Positions 9,201-17,660 of a DNA stretch of 64,000 bases are shown one piece after another. This DNA comes from DASQEH01 sp035633755. GTDB lineage: Bacteria > Actinomycetota > Actinomycetes > Propionibacteriales > Nocardioidaceae. How positions within the stretch are numbered: position 1 is the first letter of the stretch; each line of letters starts with the position of its first letter. The DNA lies in NCBI GenBank assembly GCA_035633755.1, contig DASQEH010000095.1, positions 1 through 64,000 of the forward strand, written 5' to 3'. The notes beneath the pieces are model-generated. The model was not told the origin of the DNA. It saw only the letters and a program-made list of their open reading frames with translations, and ran no database searches. A program made the position numbers and the translations under genes.

Positions 9201-11311
9201 CCCGCGACCGCCTCGAACAACGCGACGGTCCGAGGCTGCAAGGTGACGGTGGCGCCGGGCTTCCACGAGCCGTCGGCGACCCGCTTGTCGGTGCGTACGA
9301 CTTCGTCGTAGGTCTTGGCCCAGGGCTCGGGCAGGGTCACGTCGACGGTGTCGGCTCCCGCATGCAGCCAGAGCAGGTACGACGTGTCACGCCTGCGCAC
9401 ACCTTCGCGGTCCACGGCGCGCAGCTGGTTTCCCGCGAGGAAGATGCCGAGGGTGTTACGGGATGAGTCGTGCCAGTCGTCCTGCGTCATCTCCTCGCCG
9501 GTCGGCGAGAGCCAGGTGATGTCCTTGCCGCCGGAGTCGTCGAGCGGTTTGCCCTCGAAGAAGTAGCGCTGACGAAGCACCGGGTGCGCCGCGCGCAGCC
9601 CGAGCACGGTGCGCGTGAGCTCGTGCAGGTGCGCCCAGTCGGGGTCATGTCGCCACGACACCCACGAGAGCTCGTTGTCGTGGCAGAAGGCGTTGTTGTT
9701 GCCGCGCTGGGTGCGTCCTCGCTCGTCGCCGGCGGTGAGCATGGGAACCCCGGTGGACAGCAGGAGCGTCGTCAGGAGGTTGGCTGCCTGTCGCCGGCGG
9801 AGTGAACGGACTTGGGGATCGGCGGTCTCACCCTCGACACCACAGTTCCAGGACCGGTTGGAGTTGCTTCCGTCGCGGTTGTTCTCGCCGTTGGCCTCGT
9901 TGTGCTTGGCCTCGTACGACACCAGGTCGCGGAGCGTGAACCCGTCGTGGGCCGTGACGAAGTTGATGGACGCGAAGGGCTGCCGGCCGTCGTCGTCGTA
10001 CAGGTCGCTGGAGCCGGAGAAGCGCGAGGCGAGCTCCCGCACACCGCCGGCAGCGCCGCGCCAGAAGTCACGTACGCCATCGCGGTACTTGTCGTTCCAC
10101 TCACACCACGGCGGCGGGAAGCGCCCGACCAGGTAGCCCTCGCCGGTCGCGTCCCACGGCTCGGCGATGAGCTTGACCTCACGCAGTACGGGGTCCTGGT
10201 GGATTGCGGTGAGAAATGGGGCTCTGAGGTTGACGAGGCCGCGGCTACCGCGGGCAAGCGCGCTGGCCAGGTCGAAGCGGAACCCGTCGACGTGCATCTC
10301 GCTGACCCAGTAGCGCAGCGAGTCCATCACGAGCTGCAGCACCTGCGGCTCTGACACGTTGACGGTGTTGCCGCAGCCGGTGACGTCGACGTAGCGCCCG
10401 GACGCGTCGTGCCGGTAGTACGACGCGTCCTCGTAGCCGCGGAAGCAGATCGCGGGTCCACCCCGACCGGACTCGGCCGTGTGGTTGTAGACGACGTCGA
10501 GGATCACCTCGATGCCGGCGGCGTGCAGGTCTTTCACCATCTGCTTGAACTCGTCGACCTGTTCGCCGCGAGTGCCCGTCGCCGCGTAGCCGGCGTGCGG
10601 AGCGAAGAACCCGACCGTGTTGTAGCCCCAGTAGTTGACCCTGCCGGCATCACTCAGCCACGGCTCCGAGACGAACTGCTGGACGGGAAGCAGCTCGATC
10701 GAGGTGACGCCGAGGTCGTTGAGGTACCCAGTGATCGCCGGATGGCCCAGCCCCGCGTAGGTGCCGCGCAGGTGTTCGGGGACGTCGGGGTGCAGCTTGG
10801 TGAGGCCGCGTACGTGGGCCTCGTAGATGACGGTGCGTCCCCACGGCACTGCCGGCCTGCGGTCGTCACCCCATTCGAACGTGTCGGGAGCCACGACGAC
10901 GCTGCGTGGTGTGTACGCGGCGGTGTCTCCTGGGTTACGGGCGGCGGAGGTCGTCTCGGCGCTGAGCGACGGGTGCGCGGTGAGCTCGCCGTCGATGGCG
11001 AGGGCGTACGGGTCGAGCAGCAGCTTCTCGGGGTTGAAGACACGGTGATGGGCGGGGTCCCACGGCCCGTCGACGCGAAATCCGTACCGAAGACCTGGCC
11101 TCGCGTCAGGCACGTAGCCGTGCCAAACGCCCAGCGTCCGCTCCAGCAGGTCGAGCCGTCGCTCCCCGCCGTCGTCGTCGAACAGGCACAGGGTCATCGA
11201 GGTGGCGGCCGGTGCCCAGACGGCGAAGTTCGTCCCCTTTCCGTCGTACCGGGCACCCAGGTGTTGGTGGTGACCGGGCCAGAGACTTGGCGGTCCGTCG
11301 GGGGTCGTCAT
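9197..11311 (-). CDS. glgX: Glycogen debranching enzyme (isoamylase type)
   Basis: GH13_11 debranching enzyme hydrolysing alpha-1,6 branches of glycogen, 704 residues from the ATG at 11311. An in-frame TTG six codons upstream is a less likely start. The CBM48 domain is at the N-terminus (YDGKGTNFAVWAPAATSM). Catalytic motifs are VDGFRFDLASALAR (nucleophile Asp), LIAEPWD (acid Glu) and VTAHDGFTL. It lies tail to tail with glgP and divergent from the enoyl-CoA hydratase gene, with 64 bases between the two ATGs. It probably acts with GlgP in glycogen breakdown. Confidence 0.96.
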   Translation of the reverse strand: MTTPDGPPSLWPGHHQHLGARYDGKGTNFAVWAPAATSMTLCLFDDDGGERRLDLLERTLGVWHGYVPDARPGLRYGFRVDGPWDPAHHRVFNPEKLLLDPYALAIDGELTAHPSLSAETTSAARNPGDTAAYTPRSVVVAPDTFEWGDDRRPAVPWGRTVIYEAHVRGLTKLHPDVPEHLRGTYAGLGHPAITGYLNDLGVTSIELLPVQQFVSEPWLSDAGRVNYWGYNTVGFFAPHAGYAATGTRGEQVDEFKQMVKDLHAAGIEVILDVVYNHTAESGRGGPAICFRGYEDASYYRHDASGRYVDVTGCGNTVNVSEPQVLQLVMDSLRYWVSEMHVDGFRFDLASALARGSRGLVNLRAPFLTAIHQDPVLREVKLIAEPWDATGEGYLVGRFPPPWCEWNDKYRDGVRDFWRGAAGGVRELASRFSGSSDLYDDDGRQPFASINFVTAHDGFTLRDLVSYEAKHNEANGENNRDGSNSNRSWNCGVEGETADPQVRSLRRRQAANLLTTLLLSTGVPMLTAGDERGRTQRGNNNAFCHDNELSWVSWRHDPDWAHLHELTRTVLGLRAAHPVLRQRYFFEGKPLDDSGGKDITWLSPTGEEMTQDDWHDSSRNTLGIFLAGNQLRAVDREGVRRRDTSYLLWLHAGADTVDVTLPEPWAKTYDEVVRTDKRVADGSWKPGATVTLQPRTVALFEAVAG

Positions 11312-11363
11312 AGAGGCAATCTTGCCCAAGCCGAGCAGGCGGTTCGCGTTCGGGCAGGTCCGC

Positions 11364-11369
11364 TACCCT
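11364..11369 (+). promoter_or_regulatory. Candidate -10 element (TACCCT) of the enoyl-CoA hydratase gene
   Basis: TACCCT ends 6 bases before the ATG at 11376, again the leaderless arrangement. It also argues for that ATG over longer in-frame extensions. Confidence 0.5.
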
Positions 11370-11375
11370 CGCCAG

Positions 11376-12155
11376 ATGCCTGAGCACGTGCGACTCGACG
11401 TCGCGTCCGGTGTCGCGACGCTGCGGCTGCAGCGCCCTCCGATGAACGCTCTCGACATCGCGATGCAGGACGAGATCCTTGCCGTCGCAACCGAGGCGGC
11501 GCAGCGAGACGACGTCCGCGCGGTGGTGGTCTTCGGAGGCGACAAGGTCTTCGCGGCCGGCGCCGACATCAAGGAGATGGCGGCCATGTCCTACACCGAC
11601 ATGGTGAGCCGGTCCAGCTCCCTGCAAGCGTCTCTGGGTGCTGTGGCCCGGATCCCCAAGCCCGTGGTCGCCGCGATCACCGGGTACGCCTTGGGCGGGG
11701 GCTGCGAGCTCGCGCTGTGTGCCGACGTCCGCATCGCGGCCGAGAACGCAAAGCTGGGGCAGCCGGAGGTACTGCTCGGGCTGATCCCGGGAGCCGGTGG
11801 GACGCAGCGGCTGTCGCGGCTGGTGGGACCGTCGAAGGCCAAGGACATCATCTACACGGGACGGTTCGTGGCGGCCGAGGAAGCCCTTGCCATCGGGCTC
11901 GTCGACAAGGTGACGAGTCCCGGGGCGGTGTACGACGCGGCCGTGGAGTGGGCTTCGCAGTTCGCGTCGGGACCGGCCCTCGCGTTGCGGGCGGCCAAGC
12001 AGGCCATCGACCGCGGCCTCGAGGTCGATCTCGAGACGGGGCTGGAGATCGAGCGGCAGCACTTCGCCGGGTTGTTCGCCACGCAGGACCGTACGACCGG
12101 GATGGAGTCGTTCATCGCCGAGGGGCCGGGTAAGGCGGTCTTCGAAGGGCGCTGA
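11376..12155 (+). CDS. Enoyl-CoA hydratase/isomerase family protein
   Basis: Crotonase-fold enzyme of 259 residues, probably hydrating trans-2-enoyl-CoA in fatty-acid beta-oxidation. The oxyanion-hole segments KVFAAGADIKEM and GYALGGGCELAL are present; the catalytic glutamates lie in GGCELAL and in LGQPEVLLGLIPGAGGTQRL. The start is ATG 11376. The neighbouring etfBA genes fit: acyl-CoA dehydrogenases reduce ETF in the same pathway. Physiological chain length is not predictable. Confidence 0.9.
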   Translation: MPEHVRLDVASGVATLRLQRPPMNALDIAMQDEILAVATEAAQRDDVRAVVVFGGDKVFAAGADIKEMAAMSYTDMVSRSSSLQASLGAVARIPKPVVAAITGYALGGGCELALCADVRIAAENAKLGQPEVLLGLIPGAGGTQRLSRLVGPSKAKDIIYTGRFVAAEEALAIGLVDKVTSPGAVYDAAVEWASQFASGPALALRAAKQAIDRGLEVDLETGLEIERQHFAGLFATQDRTTGMESFIAEGPGKAVFEGR

Positions 12156-12257
12156 CGACCTGCCGCTCCTGCGACGACACCACCGTGACTGTCTCCGGCG
12201 AGCGCCCCTGTAGCGTCGGGACCGATCGCCCACCGCACCTCAGGAGTCCTGTCTGCC

Positions 12258-13037
12258 ATGAAGATCGCCGTCTGCGTGAAGTACGTGCCGGACTCCAGTG
12301 GCCCGCGCACGTTCTCGTCAGACCTCACTGTCGATCGCTCGGGGGACGGGATGTTGTCCGAGCTCGACGAGTACGCCGTGGAGGAGGCGCTGCGGATCCG
12401 CGACGAGGCCGGCGACGTCGAGGTCGTCATCGTGACGGTCGGGCCTGACGACGCCCGGGCAGCCATCACCCGGGCGCTGCAGATGGGCGCTGACGCCGGA
12501 GTGCACGTGGTCGACGACGCCATCCATGGGTCGGACTCCGTCGGCACCTCCTTGGTGCTGGCGAAGGTGCTGCAGCAGCAGGCGGCCGACATCGTGCTGT
12601 GTGGCATGGCGTCCACCGACGGTTCCATGGGCGTCGTCCCAGCGATGCTTGCCGAGAGGTTGGGGCTGCCTCAGGTGACGCTCGCCTCGGAGGTCACGAT
12701 CGACGGTGCGACGGTGCGAGTCCGCCGCGACGGTGACTCGGCCGTGGAGGTGGTCGAGGCGTCGATGCCGCTGGTGCTGAGCGTGACCGACCAGTGCAAC
12801 GAGCCGCGTTACCCCTCGTTCAAGGCGATCATGGCGGCGAAGAAGAAGCCCGTCTCGACCCTCGGGCTGGCGGACCTAGCGATCTCGCCGGACGAAGTCG
12901 GCTTGCGGGCCGCCTGGACCCGGGTCGTCTCCTACGAGGAACGTCCCGCGCGAACGGCGGGACAGATCGTCACCGACGAGGGTGGCTCAGGCGCCGACCA
13001 GCTCGTCGAGTTCTTGTCCGCCCGGCGACTGATCTAG
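12258..13037 (+). CDS. etfB: Electron transfer flavoprotein beta subunit
   Basis: Beta subunit (259 residues) of the FAD/AMP-containing ETF heterodimer that takes electrons from acyl-CoA dehydrogenases. The N-terminal MKIAVCVKYVPDS and the internal ADIVLCGMASTDGSMGVVPAMLAERLGLPQVT stretch (in pieces) are family hallmarks. A TAGCGT hexamer at about 12211 followed by AGGAG before the ATG suggests a conventional 5' leader of about 40 bases. etfA follows after 13 bases. Confidence 0.95.
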   Translation: MKIAVCVKYVPDSSGPRTFSSDLTVDRSGDGMLSELDEYAVEEALRIRDEAGDVEVVIVTVGPDDARAAITRALQMGADAGVHVVDDAIHGSDSVGTSLVLAKVLQQQAADIVLCGMASTDGSMGVVPAMLAERLGLPQVTLASEVTIDGATVRVRRDGDSAVEVVEASMPLVLSVTDQCNEPRYPSFKAIMAAKKKPVSTLGLADLAISPDEVGLRAAWTRVVSYEERPARTAGQIVTDEGGSGADQLVEFLSARRLI

Positions 13038-13050
13038 GGATGGTGCTGCG

Positions 13051-14007
13051 ATGAGCGAGGTTCTGGTCCTCGTCGACCACATCGACGGGACGGTGCGCAG
13101 TACCACCGCTGAGCTGCTGACGTTCGCCCGGCGGCTGGGGGAGCCGGCGGCCGTGCTGCTGGGGTCGAACAGCGGCGCTGCGCGCGAGACGCTGCGGTCG
13201 TACGGCGCGGACAAGATCTATGTGGCCGAGAACTCGCAGTACGACGACTTCCTCGTCGTGCCGAAGGCCGAGGCGCTTGCGCACCTCGTCGCCGCAGCGT
13301 CGCCGGCCGCGGTGCTGATCGCGTCGGGAGGCGAGGGCAAGGAGATCGCCGGGCGGCTGGCGATCAAGACCGGTTCGGGGCTCATCACCGATGCGGTCGA
13401 CGTGCAGATCAGCGATGGCGAACTGGTGACAACCCAGCCGGTCTTCGCCGGCGACGTCACAGTCCGGTCGATCATCACCCGAGGCGTGCCCATCGTCACC
13501 CTCAAGCCCAACTCCGTGACCCCTGAGACGCAGCCTGGCGCCGGCGTCGAGGTGGCCCTCGAGGTGTCACTGAGCCAGCAGGCGACGACCGCGCGGGTCT
13601 CGGAGCGGCGACCGCGCGAGACGACCGGGCGGCCGGAGCTCACCGAAGCCGCCATCGTGGTGGCCGGCGGGCGCGGCACGGGCGGCGACTTCGCGGCACT
13701 CGAGGCGTTCGCCGACTCCCTAGGGGCGGCCGTGGGGGCCTCCCGAGCGGTGGTCGACGCGGGCTGGTACCCCCACTCGCTGCAGATCGGGCAGACCGGC
13801 AAGACCGTGTCGCCCCAGCTCTACGTCGCGGCCGGGATCTCCGGCGCGATCCAGCACCGGGCCGGCATGCAGACGTCGAAGACCATCGTGGCGGTCAACA
13901 AAGACCCTGAGTCCCCGATCTTCGAGGCCGTCGACTTCGGGGTGGTGGGCAACCTGCATGACGTGCTGGCGCGTGCGGCTGAGCTGATCAACGCGCGGAG
14001 AAGCTGA
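13051..14007 (+). CDS. etfA: Electron transfer flavoprotein alpha subunit
   Basis: FAD-binding alpha subunit, 318 residues. The C-terminal FAD domain is clear: GASRAVVDAGWYPHSLQIGQTGK, then YVAAGISGAIQHRAGM and NKDPESPIFEAVDFGVVG (written here in pieces). It is co-transcribed with etfB and converges on the ABC-F gene 31 bases downstream. Its last codons belong to a 25-bp imperfect direct repeat. Confidence 0.95.
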   Translation: MSEVLVLVDHIDGTVRSTTAELLTFARRLGEPAAVLLGSNSGAARETLRSYGADKIYVAENSQYDDFLVVPKAEALAHLVAAASPAAVLIASGGEGKEIAGRLAIKTGSGLITDAVDVQISDGELVTTQPVFAGDVTVRSIITRGVPIVTLKPNSVTPETQPGAGVEVALEVSLSQQATTARVSERRPRETTGRPELTEAAIVVAGGRGTGGDFAALEAFADSLGAAVGASRAVVDAGWYPHSLQIGQTGKTVSPQLYVAAGISGAIQHRAGMQTSKTIVAVNKDPESPIFEAVDFGVVGNLHDVLARAAELINARRS

Positions 14008-14058
14008 GCTGATCCCCGCGTGGGCCAGGCTGTGCTGATCAGGGCGCGGAGAGGCTGA
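13983..14058. repeat. 25-bp imperfect direct repeat at convergent gene ends
   Basis: 13983-14007 and 14034-14058 match at 22 of 25 positions (period 51). The first copy encodes the last residues and stop of etfA; the second supplies the last codons of the ABC-F gene on the opposite strand. It looks like a local duplication. Confidence 0.6.
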
Positions 14059-15634
14059 CCTCCGGCCCGGTCCAGCGGTTGCGCAGCCACCGGTCGTGGC
14101 TGGCGAGCACCACGGTGGCGGCGGCGCCACCGACTGCCTCCTCGAGCTCGCTGGCCAGGACCAGCGAGATGGAGTTCGTCGGCTCGTCGAGCAGGAGCAG
14201 GTCGGGTGAGTTCGCGACCAGGACGGCCAGTGCGAGGCGCCGCTGCTGACCGTTGCTGAGTACTCCCACGGGTCGCTCGAGATCGCCCGCGTGGAGCAGT
14301 CCGAGGTCAGCGAGCGGCACGGGAACGGACGTGAGGGCTTCGAACACCTGCTGCGCAGTGCGCTCCGGCCTGCTGAAGCGCACGGTCTGCGGTAGCCAAC
14401 CGGTGCGGGCAGCTGTGACGTCCGCGGTCCCGGAGTCGAGGGGTAGCCGGCCGGCCAGAACGGCGAGCAGCGTGGACTTCCCCGAGCCGTTGGGCCCGGT
14501 GACGAGCAGATGGTCGCCCGGCTTGACGTCGAGTCTTTCGACGCAGAGTCGGCCGTCCACCCGGGCCGCCTCGACCCGAACGGCTGCGGAAGCGTGGTTC
14601 GGCGATGCCAGGGGCGCAGTGAACGACAGAGCCGGCGCGGGTCGAGGTATGGGGTTCTCCTCGATGACACGGATCCGGGACTCCACGTCGCGCACCCGTC
14701 GCCGGATCGTCGCCTGCACGTTCTCGCCCTTGAAGTTGTAGATGAACTTGTCGCCGTCCTTGGGCAGCCGGTCGTGGGCAACCTGTCGCGCGGTGGTCTC
14801 GGCGGCCAGGCGCAGGGCCTTGAGCTCATCCTGCTGAGCTGAGAAGGCGGTCTCCCACCGTGTCCTTGCTGCGCGCTTGTGGTGCAGGTAGGTGGAGAAG
14901 TCGCCCGTGTAGTGGCTACCACCGAGACCGTCGACACCGAAGTGGGAGGCGTCAAGGTCGAGTATCGAGTCACAGACGCGGTCCAGCAAAGCTCTGTCGT
15001 GGCTCGCGACGATCACGACACCGGGCAGGTCGAGGAGGAACTCCTCGAGCAGCTCCATCCCCTCGGCGTCGAGGTGGTTGGTGGGCTCATCGAGGACGAC
15101 GCACTCAGGTCGACGGGTGATGAGCGCGGCCATCGCGAGGCGGGTGCGCTCCCCTCCAGACAGCGTGGCGATGCGTCGGCCAGGGGCCAGGCCGGCGAGC
15201 CCTAGCCGCCCGGCGGCTTCGTGTGCTCGGCGGTCGGCGTCCCATGCCCCGTGGAGCTCGGCCCAGGCCAGCGTGTCGGCGTACTCCTGCTCGGCCGTTG
15301 CCTCCTCGAGGCGCCCGGCGAGCACCTCCAGGTGGGAGACGGCCTCGTGCAAGGGAGCGAGCGCCGCTGCCAGCACCTCACCGACCGTGCCAGAGGTGTC
15401 GGCGGCCGGCTCCTGTGCGAGGTATCCGAGGTCGAGCGGCCGGGTGACTTCGCCCGAGTCGGGGCGCTCGACGCCGGCGAGCAGTCGCAGCAGCGTCGAC
15501 TTGCCGGCGCCGTTCTCGCCGACGACTCCCAAGCGGTGTCCCGGATTGGCGACCAGGCTGACTCCGCGGAGCACGATGTGGTCGCCGTAGATCCGCTGGA
15601 GGTCCTCTGCGACGAGGGGGAGCAGTACAGACAT
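14039..15634 (-). CDS. ABC-F family ATPase (ribosome-protection type, antibiotic-resistance-like)
   Basis: Soluble duplicated ATPase of 531 residues with no membrane segments. Domain 1 has GENGAGKST, LSGGERTRL and VVLDEPTNHLD; domain 2 has GPNGSGKST, LSNGQQRRL and LLLLDEPTNS. The two domains are joined by a charged interdomain linker (about 240-310). ABC-F proteins bind the ribosomal E site; the two-domain layout and LSNGQ signature resemble actinomycete macrolide/lincosamide/streptogramin protection proteins such as TlrC and OleB. A housekeeping EttA-like role cannot be excluded. The leader carries a tiny upstream ORF, as is common for drug-inducible ABC-F genes. Confidence 0.85.
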   Translation of the reverse strand: MSVLLPLVAEDLQRIYGDHIVLRGVSLVANPGHRLGVVGENGAGKSTLLRLLAGVERPDSGEVTRPLDLGYLAQEPAADTSGTVGEVLAAALAPLHEAVSHLEVLAGRLEEATAEQEYADTLAWAELHGAWDADRRAHEAAGRLGLAGLAPGRRIATLSGGERTRLAMAALITRRPECVVLDEPTNHLDAEGMELLEEFLLDLPGVVIVASHDRALLDRVCDSILDLDASHFGVDGLGGSHYTGDFSTYLHHKRAARTRWETAFSAQQDELKALRLAAETTARQVAHDRLPKDGDKFIYNFKGENVQATIRRRVRDVESRIRVIEENPIPRPAPALSFTAPLASPNHASAAVRVEAARVDGRLCVERLDVKPGDHLLVTGPNGSGKSTLLAVLAGRLPLDSGTADVTAARTGWLPQTVRFSRPERTAQQVFEALTSVPVPLADLGLLHAGDLERPVGVLSNGQQRRLALAVLVANSPDLLLLDEPTNSISLVLASELEEAVGGAAATVVLASHDRWLRNRWTGPEVSLSAP

Positions 15635-15697
15635 GGTGGCACCGACTTCGTCCGGCGGGGGCTCGCTGGGCGGGCCGCGGCGAGCACGAACTGATCG

Positions 15698-15724
15698 TCA
15701 GATCCACATGATGCACGCAGCCTA
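15698..15724 (-). promoter_or_regulatory. ABC-F promoter -10 (TAGGCT) with three-codon upstream ORF
   Basis: On the minus strand TAGGCT (15724-15719) is followed 9 bases later by ATG TGG ATC TGA (15709-15698), a complete Met-Trp-Ile mini-ORF. The ABC-F start is 63 bases further on. A leader of about 75 bases with a short ORF fits ribosome-mediated attenuation. Confidence 0.4.
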
Positions 15725-15748
15725 GTGACCGAGATCGGCGCCGCCCAG

Positions 15749-15754
15749 TAGTTT
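15749..15754 (+). promoter_or_regulatory. Candidate -10 element (TAGTTT) of gluconokinase
   Basis: TAGTTT ends 6 bases before ATG 15761. It lies 24 bases from the oppositely oriented ABC-F -10, so the two promoters share upstream DNA. Confidence 0.5.
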
Positions 15755-15760
15755 TCGACC

Positions 15761-16372
15761 ATGGGCGGTGACGAGGCAGGGGCGCGGCGGGGATCCCGTC
15801 CAGCGCCTGGAGGCAAGCAGTCCGCACCGCCAGGCATGGGGTCCGCACCTGGGAGCACAGGGTCCGTCCGCATTGTTGTGATGGGCGTTTCGGGGTCAGG
15901 CAAGAGCAGTGTGGGGGAGCGGCTTGCTGATCGACTGGGCGTCGAGTACGCCGACGCCGACGATTTCCACCCCGACACCAGCGTGGCGAAGATGTCAGCT
16001 GGACTCCCACTTACCGACGAGGACCGCTGGCCGTGGCTGGAACGGATCGGGAGCTGGCTCGCCGAACGAGAGCGGACCGGCGCCGTGGCAACATGCTCCG
16101 CACTGAAGCGTTCTCACCGCGACGCACTGCGGAGGAACGCCGCCGATGTGTGGTTCGTGCACTGCAGCGCGAGCGAGGAGCTGATCAAGTTGCGGCTCGA
16201 CAAGCGTCGCAACCACTTCATGCCGGCGTCATTGCTGCGGTCGCAGTTCGAGGAGCTCCAGCCGCCGGAGGCCGACGAGCGAGCGGTGGTCGTGGATGTC
16301 TCGCGCCCGATCGAGGACGTCGTCGACGCATGCCTGTCGGCGTTGGCTGCTGCTGGTGTGGAGGTCCGGTGA
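15761..16372 (+). CDS. Gluconokinase (GntK-like)
   Basis: Phosphorylates D-gluconate to 6-phosphogluconate for the pentose phosphate pathway. The P-loop GVSGSGKSSVGERLA is about residue 42-56, followed by YADADDFHPDTSVAKMSAGLPLTDEDRWPWL (in pieces), the hallmark DxDxxHP and GxPLxDxDRxPWL pattern of GntK. The 203-residue length exceeds the usual 165-175 because of a low-complexity N-terminal extension of about 35 residues; the leaderless-type TAGTTT supports this ATG, but a GTG just before the P-loop region is an alternative. Confidence 0.88.
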   Translation: MGGDEAGARRGSRPAPGGKQSAPPGMGSAPGSTGSVRIVVMGVSGSGKSSVGERLADRLGVEYADADDFHPDTSVAKMSAGLPLTDEDRWPWLERIGSWLAERERTGAVATCSALKRSHRDALRRNAADVWFVHCSASEELIKLRLDKRRNHFMPASLLRSQFEELQPPEADERAVVVDVSRPIEDVVDACLSALAAAGVEVR

Positions 16373-16436
16373 GTGAGCCCTCGACGGGCTGACGTAGAGA
16401 CTCGGCCGACAGGCGACCGGAGTTGTGAGCGGGCAT

Positions 16437-16442
16437 TAGGCT
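16437..16442 (+). promoter_or_regulatory. Candidate -10 element (TAGGCT) of the cysteine desulfurase-mnmA operon
   Basis: TAGGCT ends 9 bases before ATG 16452, with no Shine-Dalgarno sequence between. The 79-base gap after gluconokinase holds no other feature. Confidence 0.45.
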
Positions 16443-16451
16443 GAGTCAGAC

Positions 16452-17660
16452 ATGACTCACGCCCACCCACGCCTTGCCTACCTCGATCACGCAGCCACCA
16501 CGCCGACGTACCCCGAGGTCATCGAGGCGATGGCGGCGCAGCTGAGCCGGCTCGGTAATGCGTCCGCCCTCCACGGCTCCGGGCGCTCGACGCGCAGGGT
16601 GGTGGAGGAGTCGCGTGAGACGATCGCGGCCGCGGTGAACAGTCGGCCATCCGAGGTCGTGTTCACCTCAGGTGGTACCGAGGCGGACAACCTTGCGATC
16701 AAGGGCTTCTACTGGGCCCGCCGCAAGGCTGATCCAGGCAAGGTGCGGATCTTGACCACATCCGTCGAGCATCACGCGGTCCTGGACCCGCTGCTATGGC
16801 TCGCCAACGAGGCGGGAGCCGTGGTCGAGTTGCTCAGGGTGGATAACGACGGGCGACTCGATGTCGAGAGCCTGCGCTTCGCTGTCGAGCGCGACCCGGA
16901 CAGTGTCGCCGTGATCTCGGTGATGACAGCGAACAACGAAGTGGGAACGCTGCAACCGATCGACCAGGTGGTCGCAATCGCGGGGCCGTATGGAATTCCG
17001 GTGCACTCCGACTCCGTGCAAGCGCTGGGGCAGGTTCCCGTCGACTTCGCCGCATCCGGTCTCGACGCGATGACCGTGACGGGACACAAGATCGGGGGTC
17101 CCTTCGGAGTGGGAGCGCTGATCTTGCGCCGAGAGGCTGAACTCGTTCCGCTCCTGCATGGGGGCGGTCAGGAGCGCGACGTGCGGTCGGGCACCGTGGA
17201 TGCTCCCGCCAGCGTCGGCTTCGCGGTGGCGGCCGAGCTGGCGGTGAAGGGCCAGCCGGAGCGAGCGCTCATGCTGGCCGCGCTGCGGGACGAGCTGATC
17301 GATGGCGTGCTCGACGTCGTACCCGACGCACAGCTCAACGGGCCACGTGCCTCCGGCCGGCTGCCGGGGAATGCGCATCTGTCGTTCCCCGGATGCGAGG
17401 GCGACTCGTTGCTCATGCTGCTCGATGCGCAGGGGATCGAGTGCTCCACAGGTTCGGCGTGCTCGGCCGGGGTTCCACAGGCGTCCCACGTGTTGCTGGC
17501 GATGGGTCGCGACGAAGCCATCGCGCGTGGATCGCTGCGCTTCTCCCTCGGTCACTCGTCCAGTCGTGTCGACGTCGAGCGGGTGCTCGACGCGATCGGA
17601 CCGGCTGTCGACCGGGCTCGTGCGGCCGGTGTCAGCGGTGTCGCCGGGGGACGGTCGTGA
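16452..17660 (+). CDS. Cysteine desulfurase (IscS/NifS family)
   Basis: PLP enzyme that moves sulfur from cysteine to a persulfide for tRNA thiolation and Fe-S assembly, 402 residues. HAATTP opens the protein. The PLP lysine is Lys213 in VTGHKIGG, and the persulfide Cys337 lies in CSTGSACSAG. Its GTGA overlap with mnmA indicates that its main client here is MnmA, which needs sulfur for 2-thiouridine. Confidence 0.95.
   Translation: MTHAHPRLAYLDHAATTPTYPEVIEAMAAQLSRLGNASALHGSGRSTRRVVEESRETIAAAVNSRPSEVVFTSGGTEADNLAIKGFYWARRKADPGKVRILTTSVEHHAVLDPLLWLANEAGAVVELLRVDNDGRLDVESLRFAVERDPDSVAVISVMTANNEVGTLQPIDQVVAIAGPYGIPVHSDSVQALGQVPVDFAASGLDAMTVTGHKIGGPFGVGALILRREAELVPLLHGGGQERDVRSGTVDAPASVGFAVAAELAVKGQPERALMLAALRDELIDGVLDVVPDAQLNGPRASGRLPGNAHLSFPGCEGDSLLMLLDAQGIECSTGSACSAGVPQASHVLLAMGRDEAIARGSLRFSLGHSSSRVDVERVLDAIGPAVDRARAAGVSGVAGGRS

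Noticed and set aside
11106..12233. A 375-codon minus-strand frame overlapping glgX and the enoyl-CoA hydratase.
   Set aside because: Arg-rich shadow composition; both overlapped genes have full catalytic motifs.
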